A stretch of 64,000 bases of DNA, taken from the NCBI RefSeq assembly GCF_003951285.1, contig NZ_RXFQ01000003.1, positions 357,319 to 421,318 on the forward strand, read 5' to 3'. The notes beneath the pieces are model-generated. The model was not told where the DNA came from and did no database searches. It worked only from the letters and a program-made list of their open reading frames with translations. A program made the position numbers and the translations under genes. This document shows, piece by piece, positions 1 through 8,742 of this stretch; positions within the stretch are counted from its first letter, which is position 1; each line of letters starts with the position of its first letter. Source of the stretch: Variovorax beijingensis (lineage in GTDB: Bacteria > Pseudomonadota > Gammaproteobacteria > Burkholderiales > Burkholderiaceae_C).

Positions 1-470
1 TGCATCGATGCCAACTCCCGCATGCCGCGCGCCACGGCACGGGTCGAGAGCGCCGGACCGTCGGCCAGGGGTGGCAGCGCGCGCGTGACGTGCGCCAGGC
101 TCTCGGTGCCGCACAGGCCGCAGCCCGTGCGCCCAGCCATCGAGCGGCGGCGCTCTTTCAGCCGCGCGAAGGCCGCGCTCGCCACGTCGAGCTTGAGCGT
201 GATGCCCTCGGGCCCATACGCTTCCTCGACGCCGTAGAGCTCATTGCGCCCGAGCAGGATGCCCTCGCTGAGCGCGAAGCCCAGCGCAAAGTCGGCCAGG
301 TCGGCGGGCGTCGCAAGCATCACGGCGTGCGCGATGCCGTTGAACTCCAGCGCGACCGGCACCTCCACGGCCACCCAGTCGCGGTTGTCGAAGGCCTGGA
401 GCGCGCGCACGCCGCGCACGGGCAGCAGTTCGGCGCTCCCGGGGCGCAGTGGTACATCGGACAGGTTCAC
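1..470 (-). CDS. fdhD: FdhD sulfurtransferase for formate dehydrogenase (3' end beyond window)
   Basis: FdhD passes sulfur from IscS to the molybdenum cofactor so that formate dehydrogenase becomes active. The translated 156 residues contain the family's conserved GCGLCG motif with its CxxC pair, downstream of a typical FdhD segment (residues RDWVAVEVPVALEFNG). The start is a GTG at 470-468 that overlaps the fdsA stop codon as GTGA, so translation is probably coupled. The position directly after the alpha subunit matches fdsC in the fdsGBACD operons of Cupriavidus. The gene runs off the left edge of the window, so the C-terminal part and any fdsD cannot be seen. Confidence 0.93.
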   Translation of the reverse strand, partial: MNLSDVPLRPGSAELLPVRGVRALQAFDNRDWVAVEVPVALEFNGIAHAVMLATPADLADFALGFALSEGILLGRNELYGVEEAYGPEGITLKLDVASAAFARLKERRRSMAGRTGCGLCGTESLAHVTRALPPLADGPALSTRAVARGMRELASM

Positions 471-3340
471 TTGGCGGCCGCCGTTTCTTCGATGCGCCTG
501 TTCAGCAGTTCTTCCTGCAGCGCGTTGAACCGGCTGTACTCCTGCTGCCATTCGGAAGGCTGCATCACCGGCATCACCTGCACCGCGGTCACCTTGAACT
601 CGGGGCAGTTGGTGGCCCAGTCGGAGTTGTCGGTGGTGATCACGTTGGCGCCCGATTCGGGGAAGTGGAAGGTGGTGTAGACCACGCCCGGCTGCACGCG
701 CTCGGTGATGGTGGCGCGCAGCACGGTTTCGCCCGCGCGGCTCCGGATGCCGACCCAGTCGCCCTCGGCGATGCCGCGGTCCTCGGCGTCGGCCGGGTGG
801 ATTTCGAGCCGGTCCTCGCTGTGCCACTGGTTGTTGTCGGTGCGGCGCGTCTGCGCGCCCACGTTGTACTGCGACAGGATGCGCCCGGTGGTCAGGATCA
901 GCGGGTACATGCGCGTGACCTTCTCGTCGGTCGGCACGTACTGCGTGATGATGAACTTGCCCTTGCCGCGCACGAACTCGCCGATGTGCATGGTCGGCGT
1001 GCCTTCGGGCGCGGCCTCGTTGCACGGCCACTGCACGCTGCCCAGCTTCGCGAGCTTGTCGTAGCTCACGCCCGCGAAGGTGGGCGTGAGTGCGGCGATC
1101 TCGTTCATGATTTCTTCGGCGCTCGCGTAGTTCATGGGATAGCCGAGCGCGTTGGAGAGCAGCTGCGTCACCTCCCAGTCGGCATAGCCGGCCTTGGGCG
1201 GCATGACCTTGGTGACGCGCGAGATGCGCCGCTCGGCGTTGGTGAAGGTGCCGTCCTTCTCGAGGAACGACGCGCCCGGCAGGAACACGTGTGCGTACTT
1301 GGCGGTTTCGTTCAGGAACAGGTCCTGCACCACGATGCACTCCATCGCCATCAGGGCCTCGGCCACGTGCTGGGTGTTGGGGTCCGACTGGACCACGTCC
1401 TCGCCCTCGCAGTACAGGCCCTTGAAGCTGCCGGTGATGGCGGCATCGAACATGTTGGGAATGCGCAGGCCCGGCTCGGGCCGCAGCTCCACGCCCCAGG
1501 CGGATTCGAAACTGCCGCGCGCGGTGCTGTCGGATACATGGCGGTAGCCGGGCAGCTCGTGCGGGAACGAGCCCATGTCGCAGGAACCCTGCACGTTGTT
1601 CTGGCCGCGCAGCGGATTCACGCCCACGCCTTCGCGACCCACGTTGCCGGTGGCCATGGCGAGGTTGGCGATGCCCATCACCATGGTCGATCCCTGGCTG
1701 TGCTCCGTCACGCCCAGGCCGTAGTAGATGGCGGCATTGCGCTTGCCGTCGTGGCCTTTGGCAAACAGCCGCGCGGCGGCGCGCAGCTCGGTGGCCGGCA
1801 CGCCGGTCACTGCTTCCATGGCCTCGGGCGAGTTGGCCGGGCGTGCAACGAATTCGCGCCACTCGTTGAACGACTTGGGCTCGCAGCGCTCGGCCACGAA
1901 GGCCTCGTCGACCAGGCCTTCGGTCACGATCACATGCGCCATGGCGCTGATGACCGCCACGTTGGTGCCGGGCTTGAGCTTGAGGTGGTGGTCGGCCTTG
2001 ACGTGCGGCGACTTCACCAGGTCGATGGTGCGCGGGTCGATCACGATCAGCCGGGCACCGGCGCGCAGGCGCTTCTTCATGCGCGACGCGAACACCGGGT
2101 GGCCGTCGGACGGGTTGGCGCCGATCACCATGATCACGTCCGACTTCTCGACCGACTTGAAGGTCTGCGTGCCGGCCGATTCGCCCATGGTCTGCTTCAG
2201 GCCGTACCCCGTGGGCGAATGGCACACGCGCGCGCAGGTGTCGACGTTGTTGTTGCCGAAGGCCGCACGCACCAGCTTCTGGACCAGGTAGCCCTCTTCG
2301 TTGGTGCAGCGCGAGGACACCAGGCCTCCAATCGAATCGGTGCCGTATTTCGCCTGGATGCGGCGGAACTCGCTGGCGGCATGGTTGACGGCTTCGTCCC
2401 AGCTCACCTCCTGCCACGGGTCGGTGATCCTGCTGCGGATCATGGGCTTGAGCACGCGGTCCTTGTGGGTGGCGTAGCCCCAGGCGAAGCGGCCCTTGAC
2501 GCAGGAGTGGCCTTCGTTGGCCTTGCCGTCCTTCCAGGGCACCATGCGCACCACTTCGTTGCCCTTCATCTCGGCCTTGAAGCCGCAGCCCACGCCGCAA
2601 TAGGCGCAGGTGGTGACGGCGCTGTGCTCGGCCTGGCCGAGCCAGATCACCGACTTTTCCTGCAGCGTGGCGGTGGGGCAGGCCTGCACGCAGGCGCCGC
2701 AGCTCACGCATTCGGATTCCATGAAGGGCTGGTCCTGGCCCGGCGAGACGCGCGATTCGAAGCCGCGGCCGCTGATGGTGAGCGCGAAGGTGCCCTGCGT
2801 CTCCTCGCAGGCGCGCACGCAGCGGTTGCAGACGATGCACTTGGCGGGGTCGTACGTGAAGTAGGGGTTGGACTCGTCCTTGGCGCTTTTCAGGTGGTTG
2901 GCGCCGTCGTAGCCGTAGCGCACGTTGCGCAGGCCCGTGACGCCGGCCATGTCCTGCAGCTCGCAGTCGCCGTTGGCTGCGCAGGTGAGGCAGTCGAGCG
3001 GATGGTCGGAGATGTAGAGCTCCATCACGCCCTTGCGCAGCTCCTGCAGCCTCGGGCTTTGCGTGCGCACCTTCATGCCGGCCTCGGCCGGCGTGGTGCA
3101 CGACGCCGGATAGCCCTTGCGTCCGTCGATCTCCACCAGGCAGAGCCGGCAGGAGCCGAAGGGTTCCAGGCTGTCGGTCGCGCACAGCTTGGGCACTTGC
3201 ACGCCCGCGTCGACCGCGGCGCGCATCAGCGAGGTGCCCTTCGCCACCGTCACAGGCATGCCGTCGATCTCGAGCGTGACTTCCTCGGTGGACTCGCGCC
3301 TGGGCGTGCCGCGGTCGATGTCTTGCGATGGATTCAACAT
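467..3340 (-). CDS. fdsA: NAD-dependent formate dehydrogenase alpha subunit FdsA
   Basis: Catalytic molybdenum subunit of the soluble NAD-linked formate dehydrogenase, 957 aa, oxidising formate to CO2. Domains in order: N-terminal plant-type [2Fe-2S] domain (about residues 20-100, FGSCRLCLVE), a NuoG-like His/Cys cluster (HPLDCLTCAANGDC), two ferredoxin-like [4Fe-4S] sites (CIVCNRCVRAC; CVSCGACVQAC), an FdhF-type [4Fe-4S] site (CAYCGVGC), then the MopB domain. The molybdenum ligand is Cys373 in the motif VCHSPTGYG, so this is a cysteine enzyme, not a selenocysteine one. A good Shine-Dalgarno (AGGAGA) precedes the ATG at 3340. The gene lies 27 bp after fdsB and overlaps fdhD by 4 nt. Confidence 0.97.
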   Translation of the reverse strand: MLNPSQDIDRGTPRRESTEEVTLEIDGMPVTVAKGTSLMRAAVDAGVQVPKLCATDSLEPFGSCRLCLVEIDGRKGYPASCTTPAEAGMKVRTQSPRLQELRKGVMELYISDHPLDCLTCAANGDCELQDMAGVTGLRNVRYGYDGANHLKSAKDESNPYFTYDPAKCIVCNRCVRACEETQGTFALTISGRGFESRVSPGQDQPFMESECVSCGACVQACPTATLQEKSVIWLGQAEHSAVTTCAYCGVGCGFKAEMKGNEVVRMVPWKDGKANEGHSCVKGRFAWGYATHKDRVLKPMIRSRITDPWQEVSWDEAVNHAASEFRRIQAKYGTDSIGGLVSSRCTNEEGYLVQKLVRAAFGNNNVDTCARVCHSPTGYGLKQTMGESAGTQTFKSVEKSDVIMVIGANPSDGHPVFASRMKKRLRAGARLIVIDPRTIDLVKSPHVKADHHLKLKPGTNVAVISAMAHVIVTEGLVDEAFVAERCEPKSFNEWREFVARPANSPEAMEAVTGVPATELRAAARLFAKGHDGKRNAAIYYGLGVTEHSQGSTMVMGIANLAMATGNVGREGVGVNPLRGQNNVQGSCDMGSFPHELPGYRHVSDSTARGSFESAWGVELRPEPGLRIPNMFDAAITGSFKGLYCEGEDVVQSDPNTQHVAEALMAMECIVVQDLFLNETAKYAHVFLPGASFLEKDGTFTNAERRISRVTKVMPPKAGYADWEVTQLLSNALGYPMNYASAEEIMNEIAALTPTFAGVSYDKLAKLGSVQWPCNEAAPEGTPTMHIGEFVRGKGKFIITQYVPTDEKVTRMYPLILTTGRILSQYNVGAQTRRTDNNQWHSEDRLEIHPADAEDRGIAEGDWVGIRSRAGETVLRATITERVQPGVVYTTFHFPESGANVITTDNSDWATNCPEFKVTAVQVMPVMQPSEWQQEYSRFNALQEELLNRRIEETAAAK

Positions 3341-3367
3341 GGGGTGTCTCCTGGAATGCTCTTGGAT

Positions 3368-4927
3368 TCAGGCTGCGGCGCGGTCCGGAACCTTGATGCC
3401 GAAGTCCTCCGGGTAGTGATTGATGGCCGACAGCACGGGGTAGGGCGTCATGCCGCCCATCGCGCAGAGCGAGCCGTGCAGCATGGTGTCGCACAGGTCG
3501 CGCAGCAGAATGACCTGCTGCGGGCGGTTCTGGTTGCCCGTGATCTTGTCGATCACTTCCACCCCGCGCGTGGAGCCGATGCGGCAGGGCGTGCACTTGC
3601 CGCAGGACTCGATCGCGCAGAACTCCATCGCGTAGCGCGCCAGCTGCGACATGTCGGCCGTGTCGTCGTGCACCACGATGCCGCCGTGCCCCACCACCGC
3701 GCCCACGGCCGCATAGGCCTCGTAATCCAGCGGCAGGTCCCATTGCGATTCGGGCACGTAGGCGCCCAGCGGGCCGCCCACCTGCACCGCCTTGATCGGC
3801 CGGCCGCTCGCGCTGCCGCCGCCGAAGTCGTAGAGCAGTTCGCGCAGGCTCAGGCCGAAGGCCTTCTCGACCAGGCCGCCATGCCTGATGTTGCCGGCCA
3901 GCTGGAACGGCAGCGTGCCGCGCGAACGGCCCATGCCGTAGTTTTTGTAGAAGTGCGCGCCGCGCGCCAGGATGAGCGGCACCGATGCCAGCGTGATCAC
4001 GTTGTTGATCACCGTGGGCTGGCCGAACAGGCCCTGCAGCGCCGGCAGCGGTGGCTTGGCGCGCACGATGCCGCGGCGGCCTTCCAGGCTTTCGAGCAGC
4101 GCGGTTTCTTCGCCGCACACGTAGGCTCCGGCAGCCTTGCGCACGGTCAGGCGGAAGCTGCGGCCCGAGCCCAGGATGTCGTTGCCCAGGAAGCCGGCCT
4201 GCTCGGCATGGCGGATGGCTTCGCCCAGCGTGGCAATGGCATGCGGGTATTCCGAGCGAACGTAGATGTAGCCTTCGGTCGCGCCCGTTGCAATGCCTGC
4301 GATGGCCATGCCTTCCACCAGCATCAGCGGATCGCCTTCCATCGTCATGCGGTCCGAGAAGGTGCCTGAGTCGCCTTCGTCGGCATTGCAGACGATGTAT
4401 TTCTGCGGCGCCTCTGCGGCCAGCACGGTCTTCCATTTGATCCCGGCCGGAAATGCGGCGCCGCCGCGGCCGCGCAGGCCGGAGTCCAGCACCTGCTGGA
4501 CGATCTCCGCTGGCGCGAGCGCCAGTGCGCGGCGCAGTCCGGCGAAGCCCTCATGCGCCTCGTAGTCGGGCACCGACACCGGATCGGTCACGCCCATGCG
4601 CGCGAAGGTCAGTCGCTCCTGCTTCTTCAGATATGGAATCTCGTCGGTCAGGCCCAGGTTCAGCGCATGGGCGCCGCCGGAAAGAAAGCCGGCGTCGAAC
4701 AGGCCCGCAACGTCGGCACCCGTGACCGGGCCGTAGGCCACGCGGCCCTGCGGCGTGGCCACTTCGACCAGCGTCTCCAGCCAGAACAGGCCGCGCGAGC
4801 CGTTGCGCACGATGCGCACGTCGGCATTGCGCACATGGGCTTGCGCTTCGATCTGCCGGGCCACCGGGTCGGCGCCGACAGCCAGCGCCGCGGAGTCGCG
4901 CGGGACATAGATCACGGTGGCGGTCAT
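3368..4927 (-). CDS. fdsB: Formate dehydrogenase beta subunit FdsB (NuoF-like)
   Basis: Diaphorase subunit (519 aa) that takes electrons from FdsA and reduces NAD+. It is a NuoF homologue: glycine-rich NADH site GLRGRGGAAFP at about residues 150-160, FMN site CNADEGDSGTF at 180-190, and a C-terminal [4Fe-4S] site with Cys442, Cys445 and Cys448 plus a downstream Cys. An N-terminal thioredoxin-like extension of roughly 120 residues is typical of FdsB. The frame is open further upstream, but the ATG at 4927 overlaps the fdsG stop as ATGA and the protein from there has the expected length, so this start is preferred. Confidence 0.96.
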   Translation of the reverse strand: MTATVIYVPRDSAALAVGADPVARQIEAQAHVRNADVRIVRNGSRGLFWLETLVEVATPQGRVAYGPVTGADVAGLFDAGFLSGGAHALNLGLTDEIPYLKKQERLTFARMGVTDPVSVPDYEAHEGFAGLRRALALAPAEIVQQVLDSGLRGRGGAAFPAGIKWKTVLAAEAPQKYIVCNADEGDSGTFSDRMTMEGDPLMLVEGMAIAGIATGATEGYIYVRSEYPHAIATLGEAIRHAEQAGFLGNDILGSGRSFRLTVRKAAGAYVCGEETALLESLEGRRGIVRAKPPLPALQGLFGQPTVINNVITLASVPLILARGAHFYKNYGMGRSRGTLPFQLAGNIRHGGLVEKAFGLSLRELLYDFGGGSASGRPIKAVQVGGPLGAYVPESQWDLPLDYEAYAAVGAVVGHGGIVVHDDTADMSQLARYAMEFCAIESCGKCTPCRIGSTRGVEVIDKITGNQNRPQQVILLRDLCDTMLHGSLCAMGGMTPYPVLSAINHYPEDFGIKVPDRAAA

Positions 4928-5388
4928 GAGGCGCTCCGTGCTTCCCGGGCGATGTCGTCGAACAGCGCCGGCGTGACGCGCGCATGCACCTCGCCGTTCA
5001 CCGCGATGGCAGGCGACGAGGCGCACAGGCCGAGGCAGAACACAGGCTCCAGTGCGCAATGGCCGTCCGCCGAGGTCCCGTGCGCGCCGCAGCCCAGGCG
5101 CTGCTCGGCATGCGCGAGCAGCGCGTCCGCCCCCATCGCCTTGCAGGCTTCGGCGCGGCAGACCTGCACCAGCAGCCGGCCCGCCGGGGCCGAGCGGAAG
5201 TGGTGGTAGTAGCTGACCACGCCATGCACCTCGGCGCGCGACAGGTTGAACTGCTCGGCGATGAGCGGGACCGCGTCGGGCGGAACATGCCCCAGCGCGT
5301 CCTGGATGCCATGCAGGGCAGGAAGCAGCCCGCCCGGCGTGTCCTTGTGCGCGGCGGCGATGGATGCAGCGATGCTCAGATTGTTCAT
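4924..5388 (-). CDS. fdsG: Formate dehydrogenase gamma subunit FdsG (NuoE-like)
   Basis: Small [2Fe-2S] subunit (154 aa), homologous to NuoE, partner of FdsB in the NADH-forming module. The four expected cysteines are visible in the segments VCRAEACKAMG and FCLGLCASSP. It is the first gene of the operon fdsG-fdsB-fdsA-fdhD; its ATG is preceded by an AGGAG Shine-Dalgarno sequence. The promoter must lie in the 123-bp gap shared with the divergent regulator gene. Confidence 0.95.
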   Translation of the reverse strand: MNNLSIAASIAAAHKDTPGGLLPALHGIQDALGHVPPDAVPLIAEQFNLSRAEVHGVVSYYHHFRSAPAGRLLVQVCRAEACKAMGADALLAHAEQRLGCGAHGTSADGHCALEPVFCLGLCASSPAIAVNGEVHARVTPALFDDIAREARSAS

Positions 5389-5511
5389 ATGCTTTGAATC
5401 TCCTAAAGTTGGAGCTGCAATACTCGTGGTGGCGCGAGTCTATGGAGAGGCGTCCAACGCCACAATATGAAGCGTTCAGCCCAATAAATATGCTTTGGAA
5501 AGCCGAAATTC
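5389..5511. promoter_or_regulatory. Divergent control region between fdsG and its putative regulator
   Basis: This 123-bp AT-richer gap separates two divergent genes. It holds a small perfect inverted repeat GGCGT-CCA-ACGCC (5449-5461) and a 10-bp direct repeat ATATGCTTTG at 5387-5396 and 5488-5497; the first copy runs into the fdsG start codon. On the minus strand a weak sigma-70-like pair TTGTGG-N17-TAGACT points toward fdsG. These are candidate binding sites for the neighbouring regulator; none is strong enough to name with confidence. Confidence 0.4.
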
Positions 5512-6627
5512 ATGCATGAAGTGCACATCAGGCCGCAATGGACCATCCGCCAGCCCGACGGCGCGGCCCTGGCGCCGCGGGTGATCGAACTGCTGGTGCA
5601 GGTGCTGGAGCACGGCAGCCTGTCCAGCGCCTGCACCGCGTCCGGCGTGTCCTACCGCCATGCATGGGAGCTGATCCGCCAGGGCGAAGCCATGTTCGGC
5701 CAGCCGCTGGTGGCCATGCGGCGCGGCAAGGGCTCCAGCCTCACGCCGCTCGGCGAAAAGCTGGTGTGGGCCGACCGCCGCATCACCGCGCGGCTGTCGC
5801 CGCTCCTGGATTCGCTGGCCTCCGAACTGGGCGCGGAAATCGAGAAGCTGATTCCCACCGCGCCCACGCTGCTGCGCATCCATGCGAGCCACGGTTTCGC
5901 GATCGAGGCGTTGCACGGCTTCCTGGCCGCGGCGCAGGTGCCGGGCGATCTGCGCTACTGCGGCAGCGAAGAAGCCGTGGCCTCGCTGCACCACGGCAGC
6001 TGCGACGTCGCAGGCTTCCATGTGCCACTCGGCGTGTTCGAGGCCGAAGCCGTCGCGCACTACGGGCCTTGGCTCAACGCCGATACGCAGAAGGTCATCG
6101 GCATGGCGACGCGGCACCAGGGCCTGATGGTGGCGCCCGGCAACCCGAAGAAAATCTACACGCTGGCCGATCTGGCGCGTCCCGGCGTGCGCTTCATCAA
6201 CCGGCAGGCGGGCTCGGGCACGCGCTATTTGTTCGACCTGCAGCTGCGAGAGCAGGGCATTGCGCCCGAGGCCATCAAGGGCTACGAGCAGTGCGAGTTC
6301 ACGCATGCGGCGGTGGCCGCCTTCGTGGCCAGCGGCATGGCCGACGCGGGCTATGGCGTGGAAACGCCGGCGCGCCAGTTCAAGCTGGACTTCATCTCCA
6401 ACCAGGTGGAGCGCTATTTCCTGCTGTGCGAGGAGCGCTCGCTTGCCGCGCCGATCGTGCGGCGGATGCTGGACATCCTGCAGAGCGAGGCCTACCAGGA
6501 TGCCGTGAACCGGCTGCCGGGCTACCAGGCGGTGAACTGCGGCCGCGTGCTGTCGCTGCCCGAGGCCTTCGAGTCGCTTCGCCCCGCACCGGCTGGCAAG
6601 CGCCGCACGGCCGCGCGGTCCAAGTGA
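5512..6627 (+). CDS. HTH regulator with substrate-binding-like effector domain (probable fds operon regulator)
   Basis: 371-aa protein. Residues about 15-80 form a ModE/LysR-like winged helix (LSSACTASGVSYRHAWELI), and residues about 120-330 resemble a periplasmic-binding-protein fold of the type seen in molybdate-responsive and LysR-like regulators (ending in RRMLDILQSEAYQDAVNRLPGY). It is transcribed divergently from the formate dehydrogenase operon, the arrangement of fdsR in Cupriavidus, so control of fds is the natural inference. The ligand (molybdate, formate or other) cannot be read from the sequence. The ATG at 5512 has only a weak upstream GGAAAG. Confidence 0.82.
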   Translation: MHEVHIRPQWTIRQPDGAALAPRVIELLVQVLEHGSLSSACTASGVSYRHAWELIRQGEAMFGQPLVAMRRGKGSSLTPLGEKLVWADRRITARLSPLLDSLASELGAEIEKLIPTAPTLLRIHASHGFAIEALHGFLAAAQVPGDLRYCGSEEAVASLHHGSCDVAGFHVPLGVFEAEAVAHYGPWLNADTQKVIGMATRHQGLMVAPGNPKKIYTLADLARPGVRFINRQAGSGTRYLFDLQLREQGIAPEAIKGYEQCEFTHAAVAAFVASGMADAGYGVETPARQFKLDFISNQVERYFLLCEERSLAAPIVRRMLDILQSEAYQDAVNRLPGYQAVNCGRVLSLPEAFESLRPAPAGKRRTAARSK

Positions 6628-6706
6628 CCGAGGCTCTGTTCCACTGTCAGCAAAAAGCACTCAGCAACTCGCTCGTCGCAACTTTGCGACAAAGCAGGCT
6701 CAAAAG

Positions 6707-6724
6707 TAACCATCTGTATGGTTA
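6707..6724. promoter_or_regulatory. Inverted repeat upstream of lipoprotein gene
   Basis: TAACCA-N6-TGGTTA is a perfect 6-bp inverted repeat about 40 bp before the lipoprotein start. It could be an operator. A second hairpin, GTCGCAA-CT-TTGCGAC at 6675-6690, lies between it and the end of the upstream regulator and may help terminate that transcript. Neither has a T tract. Confidence 0.3.
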
Positions 6725-6762
6725 AATCGCCCGAACTATCGCGAAGAGGACGAGGGATCTCC

Positions 6763-7434
6763 ATGAAGCTGCTGCTGAGCATCGTGTGCGCCGTTGTTGC
6801 GTTGGCAGGGTGCGTCAGCACGCCGCCCACGCCGACGCAACCCGGAACCGGATCGGGGCTGTCGTACGTGCCCATGGTCGCCATGGAAGGCGTGGACCGG
6901 GCCCGCTACGACAGCGACGTGGCCGATTGCCGCACGGCGGCGACGCGGATCACCGCGCGCAGCGAAACCGGCGACGCCATGTGGCTCGCACTGGGCCTGG
7001 GCCTGATCACGGTGCATGGACAGGGCATCGTGGCAGCGGCCTCGTACACCGGCATTTCGGCCGCGGTGATCGACATGTCCTACCGGCCCAGCGCGCAGCT
7101 GATTGCCGAGCACCAGCAGATCGCCGTGGTGCACTGCATGGCCAAGCGCGGCTACCGCAACCTCGACCCGAACGTGCGCGACACGTTCTACGGCCATGCC
7201 TTCAATCCGGAAGTGCTGCTGGCGCCGCGCAGGACCGGGGTCGACACCTACAACGCCGAAGTGCTTGCGAGGGCCGGGCAGTGCAGCATCCAGCCGCGCG
7301 CCGAGCTGACGGCCAAGGGCCCGGGCTACGAGTCGTACAGCGTGCCCTGCTCGAACGGCACGGCCTGGGCCGTGCGCTGCGAATTCGGCAAGTGCCGCGT
7401 GCTGGGCCAGTCGGCCGTCCGGCGCGCCTCCTGA
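6763..7434 (+). CDS. Putative outer-membrane lipoprotein of unknown function
   Basis: 223-aa protein with a clear lipoprotein signal: MKLLLSIVCAVVALAGC, with a lipobox ending at Cys17. After lipidation there is a proline/threonine-rich linker, then a domain containing a glycine/alanine-rich hydrophobic stretch (about residues 70-100, ALGLGLITVHGQGIVAAAS) that resembles glycine-zipper segments. Several conserved-looking cysteines lie in the C-terminal half. I do not recognise a named family beyond this. The ATG at 6763 is preferred over an upstream in-frame ATG at 6721 because it gives a proper signal peptide. It converges with the PPK2 gene, 12 bp away. Confidence 0.8.
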   Translation: MKLLLSIVCAVVALAGCVSTPPTPTQPGTGSGLSYVPMVAMEGVDRARYDSDVADCRTAATRITARSETGDAMWLALGLGLITVHGQGIVAAASYTGISAAVIDMSYRPSAQLIAEHQQIAVVHCMAKRGYRNLDPNVRDTFYGHAFNPEVLLAPRRTGVDTYNAEVLARAGQCSIQPRAELTAKGPGYESYSVPCSNGTAWAVRCEFGKCRVLGQSAVRRAS

Positions 7435-7446
7435 CGCCGGCGCTCG

Positions 7447-8253
7447 TCACTTGATGAGCATGCCCTTGAGGGCCGGGTCGGCGGGCGGCGCCTTGAGCTT
7501 CATCTGCCGCAGGATCTTCATCAGGAGCCGCGCGATCATCAGGTTGCGGTGCCGCTTGTTGTTGGCCGGTATCACGTACCAGGGCGCGTGCTCCGTCGAG
7601 GTGGCGCGCAGCGCCTTGTCGTAGGCCTGCTGGTAGGCGTTCCACTTGGTGCGCACCTCGAGGTCGCCCACATTGAACTTCCATTGCTTGCCGGGCGTGT
7701 CGATGCGCGCCTGCAGGCGTTCGCGCTGCGTGTCCTTGTCGATGTGCAGCATGCACTTGACGATCACCGTGCCGGTCTCGACGAGCAGGCGCTCGAAATC
7801 GTTGATCTGCGCGTAGCGCCGCTGGGTCTCGGCCTTGTCGATCCAGCCTTCGACCACGGGCACCAGCACGTCCTCGTAGTGGCTGCGGTTCCACACCGCG
7901 ATCTCGCCGCTGCGAGGCACCACCGCATGGCAGCGCCAGAGGTAGTCGTGCGCGCGCTCGTCGTCGCTGGGCACCTTGAAGGCGGTAACGCGCACGCCCA
8001 GCGGGGAGGTTCGCGAGAAGACCCAGCGGACGGTGCCGTCCTTGCCGCTGGTGTCCATGCCCTGCAGCACCAGCAGGACCTTGCGGCGGCCCTCGGCATG
8101 CAGCAGGTTCTGCATTTCGTCGAGTTCGATGGCCAGAGTGTCGATCTCGGCGAGCTGGGCGGCTTCGTCGCCGTCCAGGAACGGAGATTCGCCGGAGTCC
8201 ACCTGCGAGAGTTTGAACTTGCTGTCGACGCGGTACTTCTTGAAGCTGGCCAT
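7447..8253 (-). CDS. ppk2: Polyphosphate kinase 2 family protein (polyphosphate:nucleotide phosphotransferase)
   Basis: 268-aa cytosolic enzyme of the PPK2 family, which moves phosphate between polyphosphate and nucleoside mono- or diphosphates. The Walker A-like loop GMDTSGKDG lies at residues 65-73, and the lid/Walker B region is visible as WNRSHYEDVLVP. The single-domain length fits the AMP- or ADP-phosphorylating short PPK2 classes; which nucleotide is used cannot be told from motifs alone. The ATG at 8253 is the start that begins the family's characteristic N-terminal YRVDSKFKL segment. Confidence 0.93.
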   Translation of the reverse strand: MASFKKYRVDSKFKLSQVDSGESPFLDGDEAAQLAEIDTLAIELDEMQNLLHAEGRRKVLLVLQGMDTSGKDGTVRWVFSRTSPLGVRVTAFKVPSDDERAHDYLWRCHAVVPRSGEIAVWNRSHYEDVLVPVVEGWIDKAETQRRYAQINDFERLLVETGTVIVKCMLHIDKDTQRERLQARIDTPGKQWKFNVGDLEVRTKWNAYQQAYDKALRATSTEHAPWYVIPANNKRHRNLMIARLLMKILRQMKLKAPPADPALKGMLIK

Positions 8254-8303
8254 GAATCCGGACCTCCGTGCAAAAACACGCAGCGTACGCGATTGGCGCC
8301 AGG

Positions 8304-8738
8304 TCAGAGTTCGCTGTCGTCCGGATCGATGGAAGCGCTCCAGCGGCTGTCCCATTCGGCATGCCGCGCGGCGCCGTCGAGCTCGCGCCGGTCGCGCTTG
8401 GTGGGCCGGCCCTGCTCGATGGCCAGCGCCGGCTCGCTGCCCATGCGGCGCTGCTCGCGCAGTGCCGCCTGCGCGGCGATGCTCTCGGGCGTTTCTTCGT
8501 AGAGCTGCTGCGCCACCGGCGCCGGCCCGCGCTGGCCGCTCAGGCCGCGCACCGTGACCGTTCGCGTCACCGCGCCCAGGCGGATGGCCACCGTGTCCCC
8601 CGGCTTGAGCTCGCGCGAGGCCTTGGCGACGTCGCCGTTGACCTGCACCCGGTTCTTGCCGATTTCGTCCGCGGCCAGCGAGCGCGTCTTGAAGAAGCGG
8701 GCGGCCCAGAGCCATTTGTCGATGCGCAGGCGATCCAT
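8304..8738 (-). CDS. S4-domain RNA-binding protein (Hsp15/HslR-like)
   Basis: 144-aa protein starting with an S4 RNA-binding domain (RIDKWLWAARFFKTRSLA, continuing to VQVNG at about residue 35), followed by a charged tail. This is the architecture of Hsp15 (HslR), which binds 50S subunits carrying nascent chains after heat shock. The start at 8738 is 5 bp from the end of the sensor kinase gene, so the two may be co-transcribed. Confidence 0.87.
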   Translation of the reverse strand: MDRLRIDKWLWAARFFKTRSLAADEIGKNRVQVNGDVAKASRELKPGDTVAIRLGAVTRTVTVRGLSGQRGPAPVAQQLYEETPESIAAQAALREQRRMGSEPALAIEQGRPTKRDRRELDGAARHAEWDSRWSASIDPDDSEL

Positions 8739-8742
8739 AGGT

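Noticed and set aside
449..4369. Open frame of 1306 codons on the plus strand opposite fdsB/fdsA
   Set aside because: It is a mirror of the GC-rich codon pattern of fdsA and fdsB on the other strand. The translation is His/Arg/Ala/Gly-rich with no recognisable domain.
3368..5059. Longer fdsB frame starting at 5059
   Set aside because: It would overlap most of the 5' half of fdsG; the ATGA overlap at 4927-4924 is a better start.
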